A stretch of 64,000 nucleotides of DNA, from positions 56,960,926 through 57,024,925 of the forward strand of contig CM071570.1 in assembly GCA_036426205.1 (NCBI GenBank). The letters are read 5' to 3'. Below the pieces are notes generated by a model. The model was not told the DNA's origin and did not search any database. It saw nothing but the letters and a program-made list of their open reading frames with translations. This DNA comes from Ascaphus truei (taxonomy: Eukaryota > Chordata > Amphibia > Anura > Ascaphidae). Within the stretch, counting starts at the first letter, position 1, and each line of letters begins with the position of its first letter. Positions 20,996-29,559 of the stretch are shown one piece after another. A program made the position numbers and the translations under genes.

Positions 20996-21075
20996 GCATA
21001 TTAATGAACAATATATTGTGTAAGATCTAATGTATCTAATTTTAGTTATTTCAGTATATTTACAGTATATAACAA
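20996..21075 (+). repeat. ~80-bp direct duplication flanking the Tigger-like insertion (right copy)
   Basis: Partner of 19067-19146. It carries the same order of gcatattaatgaacaatat, gatctaatgtatctaatttt and agttatttcagtatatttac. Confidence 0.75.
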
Positions 21076-21140
21076 CAATATAATGCTTGTGGCCTACTGC
21101 ACTGTAACTTACCGGATGTTTGTTTTTCTGTACATTGTAG

Positions 21141-22170
21141 GAGACAACTTCTGTTCGACAAAATAAGTGGAGAATGATGAGAAGTGCATTAAGGGTCAAA
21201 TACACTCTGCAGGAAATCACAATCTGACTGTATCCGAGACCCAGCCTAAGATATGAGACGCAGAATTGGATGAAATATGGTGTATGAGGGTAGACTGCCG
21301 TACAGGAGGTAAAAGTGTTGTTTTAAGAAACTGTCTGTACCTCAAAATTATTTATTCCTGTCATTACAGACGGTACCCCATGATAAGGGACGTTAACAAA
21401 ATCAAGAGAGTGGTCCAGGCCCAGCCGTGGATCGAGAGTGGAGAAACTTTCCAGATTGCATCTTCACTGACGATCTACTGTTTCGCTGGAGATTTTGCCA
21501 CCTTTGCATTCCACAAAAAAGGTCGCATATCTATGAAGCCGCGTCCCAAAACACCAGTGAAGATGCATGTGTGGGGTACCATCTCTAGGCGTGGACCCAG
21601 GATGCATGTCATCTTTAAGGTAAAATATAAAATTATAATTTTGCCTTATGCACTGCACTGTACTATGTGGCGTTTTTTGAGCACGTTTCTTTCTTGTTAA
21701 CTGTAAGAATCGATAAGTAAAGCTTCTTCCAAGACAAAATTGTGCCTGAGATTGTGGAATACATACACGCCATTTTCCGGATGGTCACCGTTTCTACCTG
21801 GACAATGTATCCGAAGCACACCGCGTTCAACAGCGCATATCCTTGGATCGCGTATCACTGGGAAGAGCAGCCAGGAGTAAGTGCGGTAACCGGGTCTCAT
21901 TTTTTCCCACTGTTTTTAATGAGGTACTGTATCTCTTAAACAATTGTCCTTTTTTTCCCCTCCAATGACAGATCGCCAGACTCAATCCCGATCTGGTCTG
22001 CATCAGCTGAAGGACCATATCCGAAAGGTCGTGAAACACCTCCAAAAAGGATGATGTTGGCACAGGCATACTGCATTTTTGGAACGATTTACTCACCGCT
22101 GGAACGTAGCAATAAATATATTGACCATATTGCACTGTGTTGCCCATTGTGATATCGCGTGTAATGGCCA
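21141..22170 (+). pseudogene. Intron-containing Tc1/mariner-type DDE transposase, decayed
   Basis: Four exon-like blocks have consensus splice sites: about 21141-21308, 21370-21619, 21734-21876 and 21972-22170. Exon 1 resembles the N-terminal HTH region (FDK..., then YEGRLPYR). Exon 2 carries RYPMIRDVNKIKRVVQ, WIESGETF, a frameshifted FTD reading near 21463 (first catalytic Asp), KPRPKTPVK and HVWGTISRRGP (near 21566). Exon 3 has LDN-x-PKHTA (21798-21825), the second catalytic Asp region. Exon 4 has SPDSIPI (third catalytic region, frame-broken), then LKDHIRKVV and NKYIDHI in different frames. These motifs and their order define Tc1/mariner transposases, which cut and paste at TA. Several stops and frameshifts make it inactive. 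It lies on the same strand as fox B, inside the proposed ends of element B. Confidence 0.8.
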
Positions 22171-22501
22171 AGCATCAGTAGGTAGGTTGTATAAGTAGAC
22201 TGTACTGTAGTATTGTAAGTACAGTATGATACAGGTAAGTATGGCACAGATTTTCTTTCCTAGTAGTCAGAGTATACTGTAGTTCCGTATAGACTAGTTT
22301 GACAGTACTAACTGCATACTGTTGTCCAATATGGCAGTAGCTCATTATACATACACAGTGCCATAATACATACAGTATCACCTAACTGCTCAATTATTTA
22401 TTTCCATGAGAGAGCAGCACCAGCCTCTGGTTCCAAACTTTTAGAACATGTATCACAGTATACAGTGGTTCCAATATAGACTAGTTTAACAGTACTACAC
22501 A

Positions 22502-22676
22502 GCACACAATGCCATAATACAGTATGCACATAACTGCACACGCATACAATGCCATAATACAGATGCACATAACTGCACCACAATGCCATAACATAGTATG
22601 CACATAACTGCACACAATGCCATAAATACAGTATGCCGCATAACTGCACACACACACATGCCATATCGTTGCACAT
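22502..22676. repeat. ~35-bp minisatellite, about five units
   Basis: Units close to acaatgccataatacagtatg followed by cacataactgcacac. Diverged units extend on either side. The minus-strand Cys-rich frames here come from this repeat. Confidence 0.8.
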
Positions 22677-23034
22677 AATGCACAATTTTTTTTTTCTTGT
22701 CTTTCAGAAAAAAGATGACTGGGGAGAAGGGGGGTGTCCGTGTACAGTCTGTGAACGTTTGTACAGTTAAGTGTACAGTATCTAAACTGCAGTCATGATG
22801 TGCTGTACACAAACATCTCCTCTCTCAATGAACTACTGTACTGTACACAAATGAGAGAAAGATAAAGACGGAAAAAATTATCTTACATAACAGTATAAAT
22901 CACATTATTATATATTATATATATTACATATTATTAATTAATATTAATTATCAATGTGCATTATCATGATAATCCACCGGCCCTCAATTCCATCTGACAG
23001 AAGAACTTAATAAAGACTGCATTATGTATTATTA

Positions 23035-23515
23035 ATGATATTTTTTATATTTGTTTTTTTTGTTCCGATAAATAAAATAATATTTATTACAATTCTTGTA
23101 ATCATAATAATTGACAACAACCCCCCCCACACCTACTACACCAAAAAAAAGATGAATGACAAAACAACATGAAATCAGTTAATGTTTTTTTTAACTCTCA
23201 TTCTCACAGTGCTGTGCAAATCAGATTTACCATATCAAATTCGAGAAGGGATTTCCAAAAGCGTTTCCGTAAACAAAGCCTCAAAGTGTGTGGGGGGGGG
23301 GGGGGGTTGGGTGAGTCATGCGCATTAATCAGCTATTTCCCATCTCAAAGAGGATTCCACCGCAGGTGCAGTAAGGTGACGCTCGGCTAGGAACCGGATT
23401 AAAAACACAATGAAAAGTTCAGAAAAATGAATGAGGGTCTTCCGATAAGAGTTTCAAAATCCTTGCGAGCCTTGTGTTTGTGCGTTGGGGAGGGGGGTAC
23501 AGGTACAGTCAGCAT
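23035..23515 (+). repeat. 480-bp direct repeat in element B 3' region, copy 1
   Basis: Runs from a tatatttgttttttttgttc block, through caacaaccccccccacacctac, gtgctgtgcaaatc, caaattcgagaaggg and a 14-G run, to tgcgttggggaggggggtaca. Copy 2 at 23909-24390 has the same order. GTAAACA, a perfect forkhead consensus, lies at 23269-23275; copy 2 reads gtaaca there. Short diverged echoes of the atgcgcag..aatcagct..aagaggatta segment occur at about 23800 and 24400. Confidence 0.8.
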
Positions 23516-23908
23516 GAAGGATTACCAGTTCAAAAGAAATGACATAATTTCAAAAGGCAGTCATCATAATTTGATCCCTACACACCCCAAATACAGTACA
23601 TACATAAAAAGCCACAATCAACCATGTGCAGTCAAACTCACAGGGTCCAGTCAAAACTATATACAGCACAGATTGAATATCGTATATCAAGATGGTTTTT
23701 GCAGGCTTTGTGGAGAAAATAAAAACTAAAAATGAGGAGAAACAAAATATTTTTTTTTTGGTCACTCGAAGCAAGCAGTGGTGAGTTACAGTAGCCGGCC
23801 ATGCGCAGTTACATCCTAGCTCAATTCAAAGAGGATTACACGCAGTCTCATAGAGAATAATGATTCTCTCGTAGGACGGTTTACAGTAAAACACAATGTC
23901 AAGGCATT

Positions 23909-24390
23909 TTATATATATTTGTTTTTTTCGTTCCTGTTAATAAATAATATTTATTTACATTCTTGATACTCTAATCCTTGACAACAACCCCCCCCCCCAC
24001 ACCTACGTACACCAAAGAAATAGAATGATGACAAAACAACATGAATAGTTAAATGTTTCTTTAACCTCTCAATTCTCACAGTGCTGTGCAAATCGATTTA
24101 AATATCAAATTCGAGAAGGATTTTCCAAAGCGTTACCGTAACAAAGCCTCAAGGGTTGGTGGGGGGGGGGGGGGTTGGGTGAGTCATGCTCAGTAATCAG
24201 CTAGCTCCCATCTCAAGAGGATTACACTCAGGCGCAGTGAGGTGACGCTTCGGCTAGGGACGGATTAAAACACAATGAAAAGCTTCAGAAAATGAATGTA
24301 CTCTGTAGAGTGTCTGTCGATAAGGTTTTCAAATCCTTGAGCGCAGCCTTGTTGTTGTTGCGTGTGGAGGGGGGGTACAGGCGTGTGATG
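23909..24390 (+). repeat. 480-bp direct repeat in element B 3' region, copy 2
   Basis: Second copy of the 23035-23515 unit, with numerous single-base gaps. The intervening 390 bases have no recognised feature. Confidence 0.8.
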
Positions 24391-24464
24391 ATCTTAGAGG
24401 CCATGCGCAGTAATCATCTGCTGGTCAAGCAGGAATGTGATTGAAACCCAAAGACACCATTCAA

Positions 24465-24653
24465 ATGGAATGGTGTGTGGAGAGATGTACAGTACCTGTC
24501 ACTGTAAGAAGACTAAAGAAGTTGAAATACCCTGTCATGCATAAATATCCTGTTGTGTGCGGGGCTGAGCGATGGAGAGCGCTGTATATGCCCGAAATTG
24601 ACAGCTGTTACGTAACGGTGTACAAGCCTATGCGTTTCAACAATTTTCAATGA
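24465..24653 (+). CDS. Small ORF of unknown function near element B 3' end
   Basis: 62 codons from ATG at 24465 (an upstream stop lies at 24438). The peptide is basic, with RRLKKLKYPVMHKYPVVC in the middle and ERWRALYMPEIDSCYVTVYK after it. I do not recognise a family. It sits about 270 bases inside the proposed right end of the fox-transposase element, on the same strand. It could be a terminal exon, a small accessory ORF, or chance. There is no second copy in the window to test conservation, so I rate it low. Confidence 0.25.
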   Translation: MEWCVERCTVPVTVRRLKKLKYPVMHKYPVVCGAERWRALYMPEIDSCYVTVYKPMRFNNFQ

Positions 24654-25150
24654 GAATACACCTGCAGAATGGCATGTATACTAATAATAAATTTATCAAT
24701 TACCTGCGCGCAGAACGATGTCTACGATGTCGACATGAACGTCACAGGTTAACTTCGTACCTTGGGATATTCACAGCATGATAAAATGCTAATATTAAGC
24801 GGCCACAATAACCTCACTTCACTCCCGGACCAAAACAAAAAAACGCATCTGCCGCGATTATCACGATGATATTCAGCAGCGCGCGGATACCGTGCCGCAT
24901 TAAGATAAAGGCGGCGCCACTGTAGATCCGTTTTTTGGCAGTATACTGATAATTTGATGTGCTGATCATAGTGAATTTATTTTTGTTTTGAATGCCTTTT
25001 TCCAACCATCTGCCTTCTATTGAGTTAAGTAAAACCTACTTTATAATATCTATGAACCACGTTTTTTTGGATGCCAAAAAGCTGGTTTATTTGTAAATAA
25101 AAGTTCCTGCATTTAAGCTTGTTTGATTGATTGACACATGCACAACTTCG

Positions 25151-25259
25151 TTATTTTGAAAGAAACTAAACTGTTTATATTCTTGGCTCATTATGTATTG
25201 CTGGGCTGGTCTTAGTTCCTTTACATATACTTTACCTAGCAGCAAACAACAATTTGAAT
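25151..25259 (+). mobile_element. Second copy of the 109-bp repeat found in the gypsy chromodomain
   Basis: ttattttgaaagaaactaaa through tttacctagcagcaaacaac to aatttgaat matches 14460-14568 along its whole length with scattered differences and gaps. Confidence 0.7.
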
Positions 25260-25574
25260 ACTAAAACATAGAAGGAAATTGCTTTGTCTCAATTTACAAA
25301 CTACTTTTTTCACATGCATAAAGGAAACAAAAAATGAAACTATGTACAACACTCATGACGCATGCAGCTTAGTAGTTTCCTATATCTTGAAATCAACTCA
25401 ACCCCCGCGCCTCCTCCGCGCCACCGCCGCCACCTCCGTACCACTTCTTCCACCGGGTGTACTCAAAGTCCTGCATCCTCTGCACCACTGCCGCCAACCA
25501 TCTTCGCCACGTTCCGCCACCGCTCTTCCTTCGCTGGCAACCCAGGACCGGATCCATGCCTCTCCTCCCGCCTA

Positions 25575-26070
25575 GGTGGGGATAATGGGGGGGAGGCTGG
25601 GTAATACTGATACGATGTTGATGAGGGAGCAGGGAGATATATTATGAATGAAGGGTGCAGGGGAATATGTTATGATGTGGTGCTGGTGAGATGCTTGGGT
25701 GCGGTGGTTGGTCTTTGAAAAATGTATTGGTCTTCCGGGGGTCTTGAAACATGTATGGGGCACGAGGTCTTTAAAATTTTTATTGGGGCGACGGGGTTTT
25801 TTCTTTGAAAAATGGATTGTCGGCCGAAGTGGGGGTCTTTTGAAAAATGTATTGGGGCGTGTGGGTGTCCTTTGAAAAAATGTAATTTGGGCAGCGAGGG
25901 TCTTTGAAAATGTATTGGGGCAATAGGGGGCTTGGAAAATGTATTGGGGGCGTGGGGGGTCTTTGAAAAATGTATGTGGGTGGTGTGGGGTCTTTGAAAG
26001 ATGTATTGGGGTGGGTGGGGTCTTGTTGAAAATTTTTGCGGCGGTGGAGGTCTTTTAAAAAAAAACACCA
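25575..26070. repeat. ~30-35-bp G-rich minisatellite
   Basis: Roughly a dozen units close to gggtctttgaaaaatgtattg followed by gggcg-tgg. The reverse complement (caatacattttt-aaaagac-cccac) appears as a few units at about 53940-54020, inside the Tigger-like element. The 133-codon Pro-rich minus frame is an artefact of the repeat. Confidence 0.85.
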
Positions 26071-26089
26071 CTGGTTTTCGGTAAGGTAA

Positions 26090-26880
26090 AATTTAAGTGT
26101 TCCGCAAAAAAAATAAAAACCTAAAAAATTTGGTCCGCTGCTGCTGCGCCGGGCTTGCAGGCTGGGATGTCCCAGCGGCGGAACTTTCCGGTTTTGTGAT
26201 GGCGTCAGGCTCGGGAGATATGTGTCAGAGTCGACCGCTGGGTTCCCATCATTGCAAAATGGTGCTGGACAGCACAGAGGCCTAGGAAGGGGATCAGAGT
26301 AAGACCGGCGAAAGAAAATCGGGAGCTTGGGTCACCCCCCTGCCCATGCGATATATCCCCCGAAGCTCAGAGGCCCTACTTTTGCAGCCGCCTGCAGGGA
26401 CGTAGAACCCACCCCACTACGGGCGTCCCCCTTCCCCCCCCTACACCACGGGGAGAGAGCTACAGTTGAAGCTGTGCCCCTTTTCCACCAACACAGTTTC
26501 TCGCATCGTATTCCCGATCTTGCTGATGACATTCCAGGAAGAACTAATTTCTTCGGCTGCATCGATGTTTGGGTACTCATCTGCATTATACTAGTCCCTG
26601 AGTGCAGTCTTGCAATTTGCTGGTTTTTTTAAGATATATTTTGACAACGGGATTGGAAGAAGACTTGCTTTATGTCAAAGTTTACAAACTCATACCACTG
26701 GTGTAAGCACATCTCTAACTGTAGTCCATAATTTTTGAACGCACACAGTATAGTTGGGACAACTTTGTTTTGATGTTTGTCATGTGATGGCGCCAACATG
26801 GTCGGATAATGTCAGGCACTGTTACACAAATAAAAAAATGTAGCTAAAAACTGCCACCAATAGTCCACTTGTGTTCTTCA
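26090..26880. other. GC-rich stretch, unassigned
   Basis: Contains ORFs of 84-101 codons on both strands (around 26327-26632) without any motif I recognise. It is probably part of another repeat because it adjoins a minisatellite and R600. Confidence 0.25.
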
Positions 26881-26883
26881 CAG

Positions 26884-27097
26884 AGCTTTTATTAACCTGT
26901 ACATTACCAGGAAAAGCACTCTGTATTAGAGATGTCACAGCCAAACTGCAAGCAGGCTTTTCCTGGTAATGTACAGGTTAATAAAAGCTTCAGTCAGACA
27001 GAGAAAAGCACTCTGTATTAGAGATGTCACAGCCAAACTGCAAGCAGGCTAGTTCCCCTGAGTGGAAGATGCTATGGAGTGAGCCCATAACCATTTA
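26884..27097 (+). repeat. Rearranged R600 fragments (direct, inverted, direct)
   Basis: 26884-26960 is the R600 start (cctgtacattaccaggaaaag ... caagcaggc). It is followed by an inverted piece (ttttcctggtaatgtacagg ... cttcagtcagac), then by a direct piece from gaaaagcactctgtattaga to gagcccataaccattta. At that point it joins fox element C abruptly. Confidence 0.8.
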
Positions 27098-27360
27098 TCC
27101 GGTGATACACACCAATACCCTCCAACAAATTGTGGCTCAATACGATGAAAACAGGGATCGCTACATAACCTTTTCCTTACTGCACGCTTCCACGTATGAG
27201 GAGTTGGCGAAAATTTGTAAAAGTCATAATTTTCGATAAAATACTGATAAATTTGAACAACTGTTGCCATCTTATACTCTGTTGCATTAATCGCGGCACA
27301 TATCAAATACGCGTAACTTCTGTCGGGTTTTTGGAAAGCGGGCTGCACTTGAACACTCAT
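27098..27360 (-). pseudogene. Transposon-encoded forkhead-domain protein C, 3'-truncated
   Basis: From ATG at 27360 the frame is open for 87 codons through the whole forkhead core: KPDRSYAYLICAAINATEYK, then ATVVQIYQYFIENYDFYKFS, HTWKRAVRKRLCSDPCFHRI and GGYWCVSP. It is then lost at the R600 junction. It is the close relative of fox B: helix 2 is identical and helix 3 has the same non-canonical R-A-x-R-K-x-L pattern. About 17 codons differ in amino acid against about 6 silent differences by eye. There is no internal stop. The upstream leader is shared with B. Function is as for fox B, but this copy cannot make the C-terminal part. Confidence 0.8.
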
Positions 27361-27770
27361 GGCGGGCGGGTCTCTGGAGAATACTGTAACCGAAACTGGT
27401 CTTTGTCTTTCTTTAATATGAAAAGCCTAAATTGATACATTTTTGCAATCTCTTCCTTCAGTCTCAAGGCCAAGTTACAATAGCACACTGTGGTATCTTT
27501 TTTAAACGAAACCCCTGCAAGTCGACACATTACTGAAGCGCATGCGCATTACAATTCATGGATTTCTGCCATCTGGTGGACACGCGAAGCATTGCAGCCT
27601 ATTAAATCCTGAACCATTATCAATAAACGCATTAACCACGCGTCAGCCGGGCATGACCCGTGGCTGGGATCGCAAAATGAAAGTGGCATGCGCCAGGTGA
27701 AGAGCGTCGCATTCCAGGAACAAGCCAGGGAAAAACCGGTGATTTGTTAGAATAAAAGCTGCCGCAGCAG
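27098..27770 (-). mobile_element. Fox-family transposon C, 5' part
   Basis: TA at 27771-27772. Read on the minus strand, the end is CTGCTGCGGCAGCTTTTATT, like element B's CTGTCGCAGCCCCTTTTATT. A ~410-bp leader follows. From the tcgcgtgtccaccagatgg block onward it is nearly collinear with B (tgtcgacttgcag, cagtgtgctattgtaac, gtatcaatttaggcttttca). It ends in the forkhead ORF, which is cut at 27098 by R600. The 3' half and any transposase are missing. Confidence 0.8.
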
Positions 27771-27772
27771 TA

Positions 27773-28158
27773 GTAATGTCAGCTAATTAAATACTTGAAA
27801 GTTCATGCAAATTACTTGATAAAATGACCATAGTGCGTCATTGAATTTTATTACTATTATATCTTTCCTGGGTTTTTTTTAATCAAATAATCAGGTTTTA
27901 TTTTGCCCATGAACCAATTAGTTTGTTTTGGACAGAAAAGACATTGAATGGACAAAGATAATTATCTATGGTTAGTTTTATGCTTTTCTTTTAGAATAAT
28001 GGGCACCAATTACATTAGTCATCCCTCTAAGAAAATTAAATAAAATCCAGTTTGTGTTAAATGCTACTGTAAATACTTTGTTAAAGCCATGGAGGAAATA
28101 CTTTCTGGCTGGCAGAGTAAAACCGATAAACTTCCAAAAATATAGATAAAGAAAGTAC
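27773..28158. other. No identifiable feature; AT-rich
   Basis: Short random frames only. Confidence 0.4.
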
Positions 28159-28159
28159 A

Positions 28160-29522
28160 AGCATACCCCGCTTTAACATACGCAATGGGACCGGAGCATG
28201 TATGTAAAGTGAAAATGTACTTAAAGTGAAGCACTATCTTTTTTCCACTTTACAATGCATGTACTGTACTGCAATCGTCATATACGTGCATAACTGATGT
28301 AAATAATGCATTTGTAACCAAAATAAATACAGTAGGCTTTATTGAAATAAAATCTTTAATGTCAGCTGATTTTTCTTATGTGCTGACAGATACAACGTGG
28401 ATGAATGGAAAATTATTTTAAAAATATGTAGGAAGGATGAAGGAGAGGGCATATCTTCTACTGTACAGTATTTTTACTGAAAGGGCATGAAGGTGAGGTG
28501 CATTTATTTGACGGACTGATATATTTTTGGGACTTATTTTTTGTGACTTTGGTGAAAACAGTACAGTACAATACTGTACAGCAGGGGTGAGCAAACTTTT
28601 TATGCCGAGCCCCCCTTTTCATCCATGAAATTTCTCGGGCCCCCCCTGCCTGATGTAATCAAAATCACATGACGTCAGTGCATGTGCAGTGCATGACGTC
28701 AGTGCGAACCTGCTTTGTAACGCCCCCGCCACGCGTCTACAAAAAAAGTATTTATAGCACAAATTACATAACTTAAAAATAAATATTATAATATTTGTCT
28801 AATAGCGTTCCCATTTCTGCTGTATTATTAATCTCTCTCTTCCCGCCACATTAGAACACCTCAGGACCTCTCTAACCTCTTCCAGTCTCTCCCTGTATTT
28901 CTCACTCCCCCTCCAGTCCCTCTCTATTCCTCCCCTCAGTGTCTCCCCCCACTCTCTTTCCCTCCCCCCAGTGTGTGTCTCTTTCTCCCTCCCCCCATTG
29001 TCTCTCACTCTCTCCCCTCTTCCAGTCTCACACTCCTCTTCCAGTCTCTCCAACTCCCTGTATTTCACACTCCCCCTCCAGTCCCTCTCTATCTCTCCCC
29101 TCAGTGTCTCCCCCCACTCTCTTTCCCTCCCCCTGTGTGTCTCTCTCTCTTTCTCCCTCCCCCTAGTGTCTCCCTCCCTCCATTGTCTCTCACTCTCCTT
29201 CCAGCCATTGCCTCTCCCTCCCCCCAGTGTCTCTCTTGCACTCTCCAACCAGCTATTGTTTCTCCCTCCACCCGGTGTCTCTCTCACACTCTCCCTCCAG
29301 CCATTGTGTGTCTCTCTTCCTCCTGCCAGTGTCTCCCTCCCTCCCACCAATGTCTCTCTCATCCCTAGGAAGGATGAAGGAGAGGGCATATCTTCTACTG
29401 TACAGTATTTTTGACTGAAAGGGCATGAAGGTGAGGTGCATTTATTTGACTGACTGATATATTTTTGGGACTTATTTTTTGTGACTTTGGTGAAAACAGT
29501 ACAGTACAATACTGTACAGTAC
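28160..29522 (+). mobile_element. Tigger-like element, copy 2, left arm with an internal duplication
   Basis: 28160-28584 matches the left arm of copies 1 and 3 (gcataccccgctttaacatac ... gaaaacagtacagtacaata). The stretch aggaaggatgaaggagagggcat through ttggtgaaaacagtacag occurs twice, at about 28428-28583 and again at 29367-29522. Between the duplicates are a hAT-like start (caggggtgagcaaacttttt, 28585) and a pyrimidine-rich tract. The right arm is absent. Confidence 0.7.
28820..29366. repeat. Pyrimidine-rich minisatellite
   Basis: Tandem variants of ctctccctccccccagtgtct and a longer unit containing ctctctattcctcccctcagt. It is open in several frames on both strands; none is a credible gene. 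Confidence 0.85.
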
Positions 29523-29559
29523 AGTGACACAAAAACATGATACCTTTTCAACATTTATT

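Larger units (their letters stand above)
15752..24922 (+). mobile_element. Composite forkhead-carrying Tc1/mariner-like transposon B (with nested insertions)
   Basis: TA at 15750-15751 precedes CTGTCGCAGCCCCTTTTATT. At the other side TA (24923-24924) follows a block whose inward reading is CAGTGGCGCCGCCTTTATCT. These imperfect inverted ends resemble those of elements C, 2100-2459 and 1-299. Between them lie, in order and on the same strand, a leader shared with element C, an intact forkhead ORF, two R600 units and a Tigger-like insertion, and decayed exons of a DDE transposase. A 3' region with repeated 480-bp units and a 62-codon ORF follows. TA target duplication fits Tc1/mariner. Without the nested repeats the element would be roughly 6 kb. 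The left end is well supported by copy C; the right end is less certain because only about 20 bases match. Confidence 0.6.

Noticed and set aside
22398..22812. Cys/Tyr-rich minus-strand frames
   Set aside because: Generated by the ~35-bp minisatellite at 22502-22676.
28799..29554. 251-codon Arg/Glu/Gly-rich minus-strand frame and overlapping plus-strand Ser/Pro/Leu frames
   Set aside because: Mirror frames of a pyrimidine-rich tandem repeat.
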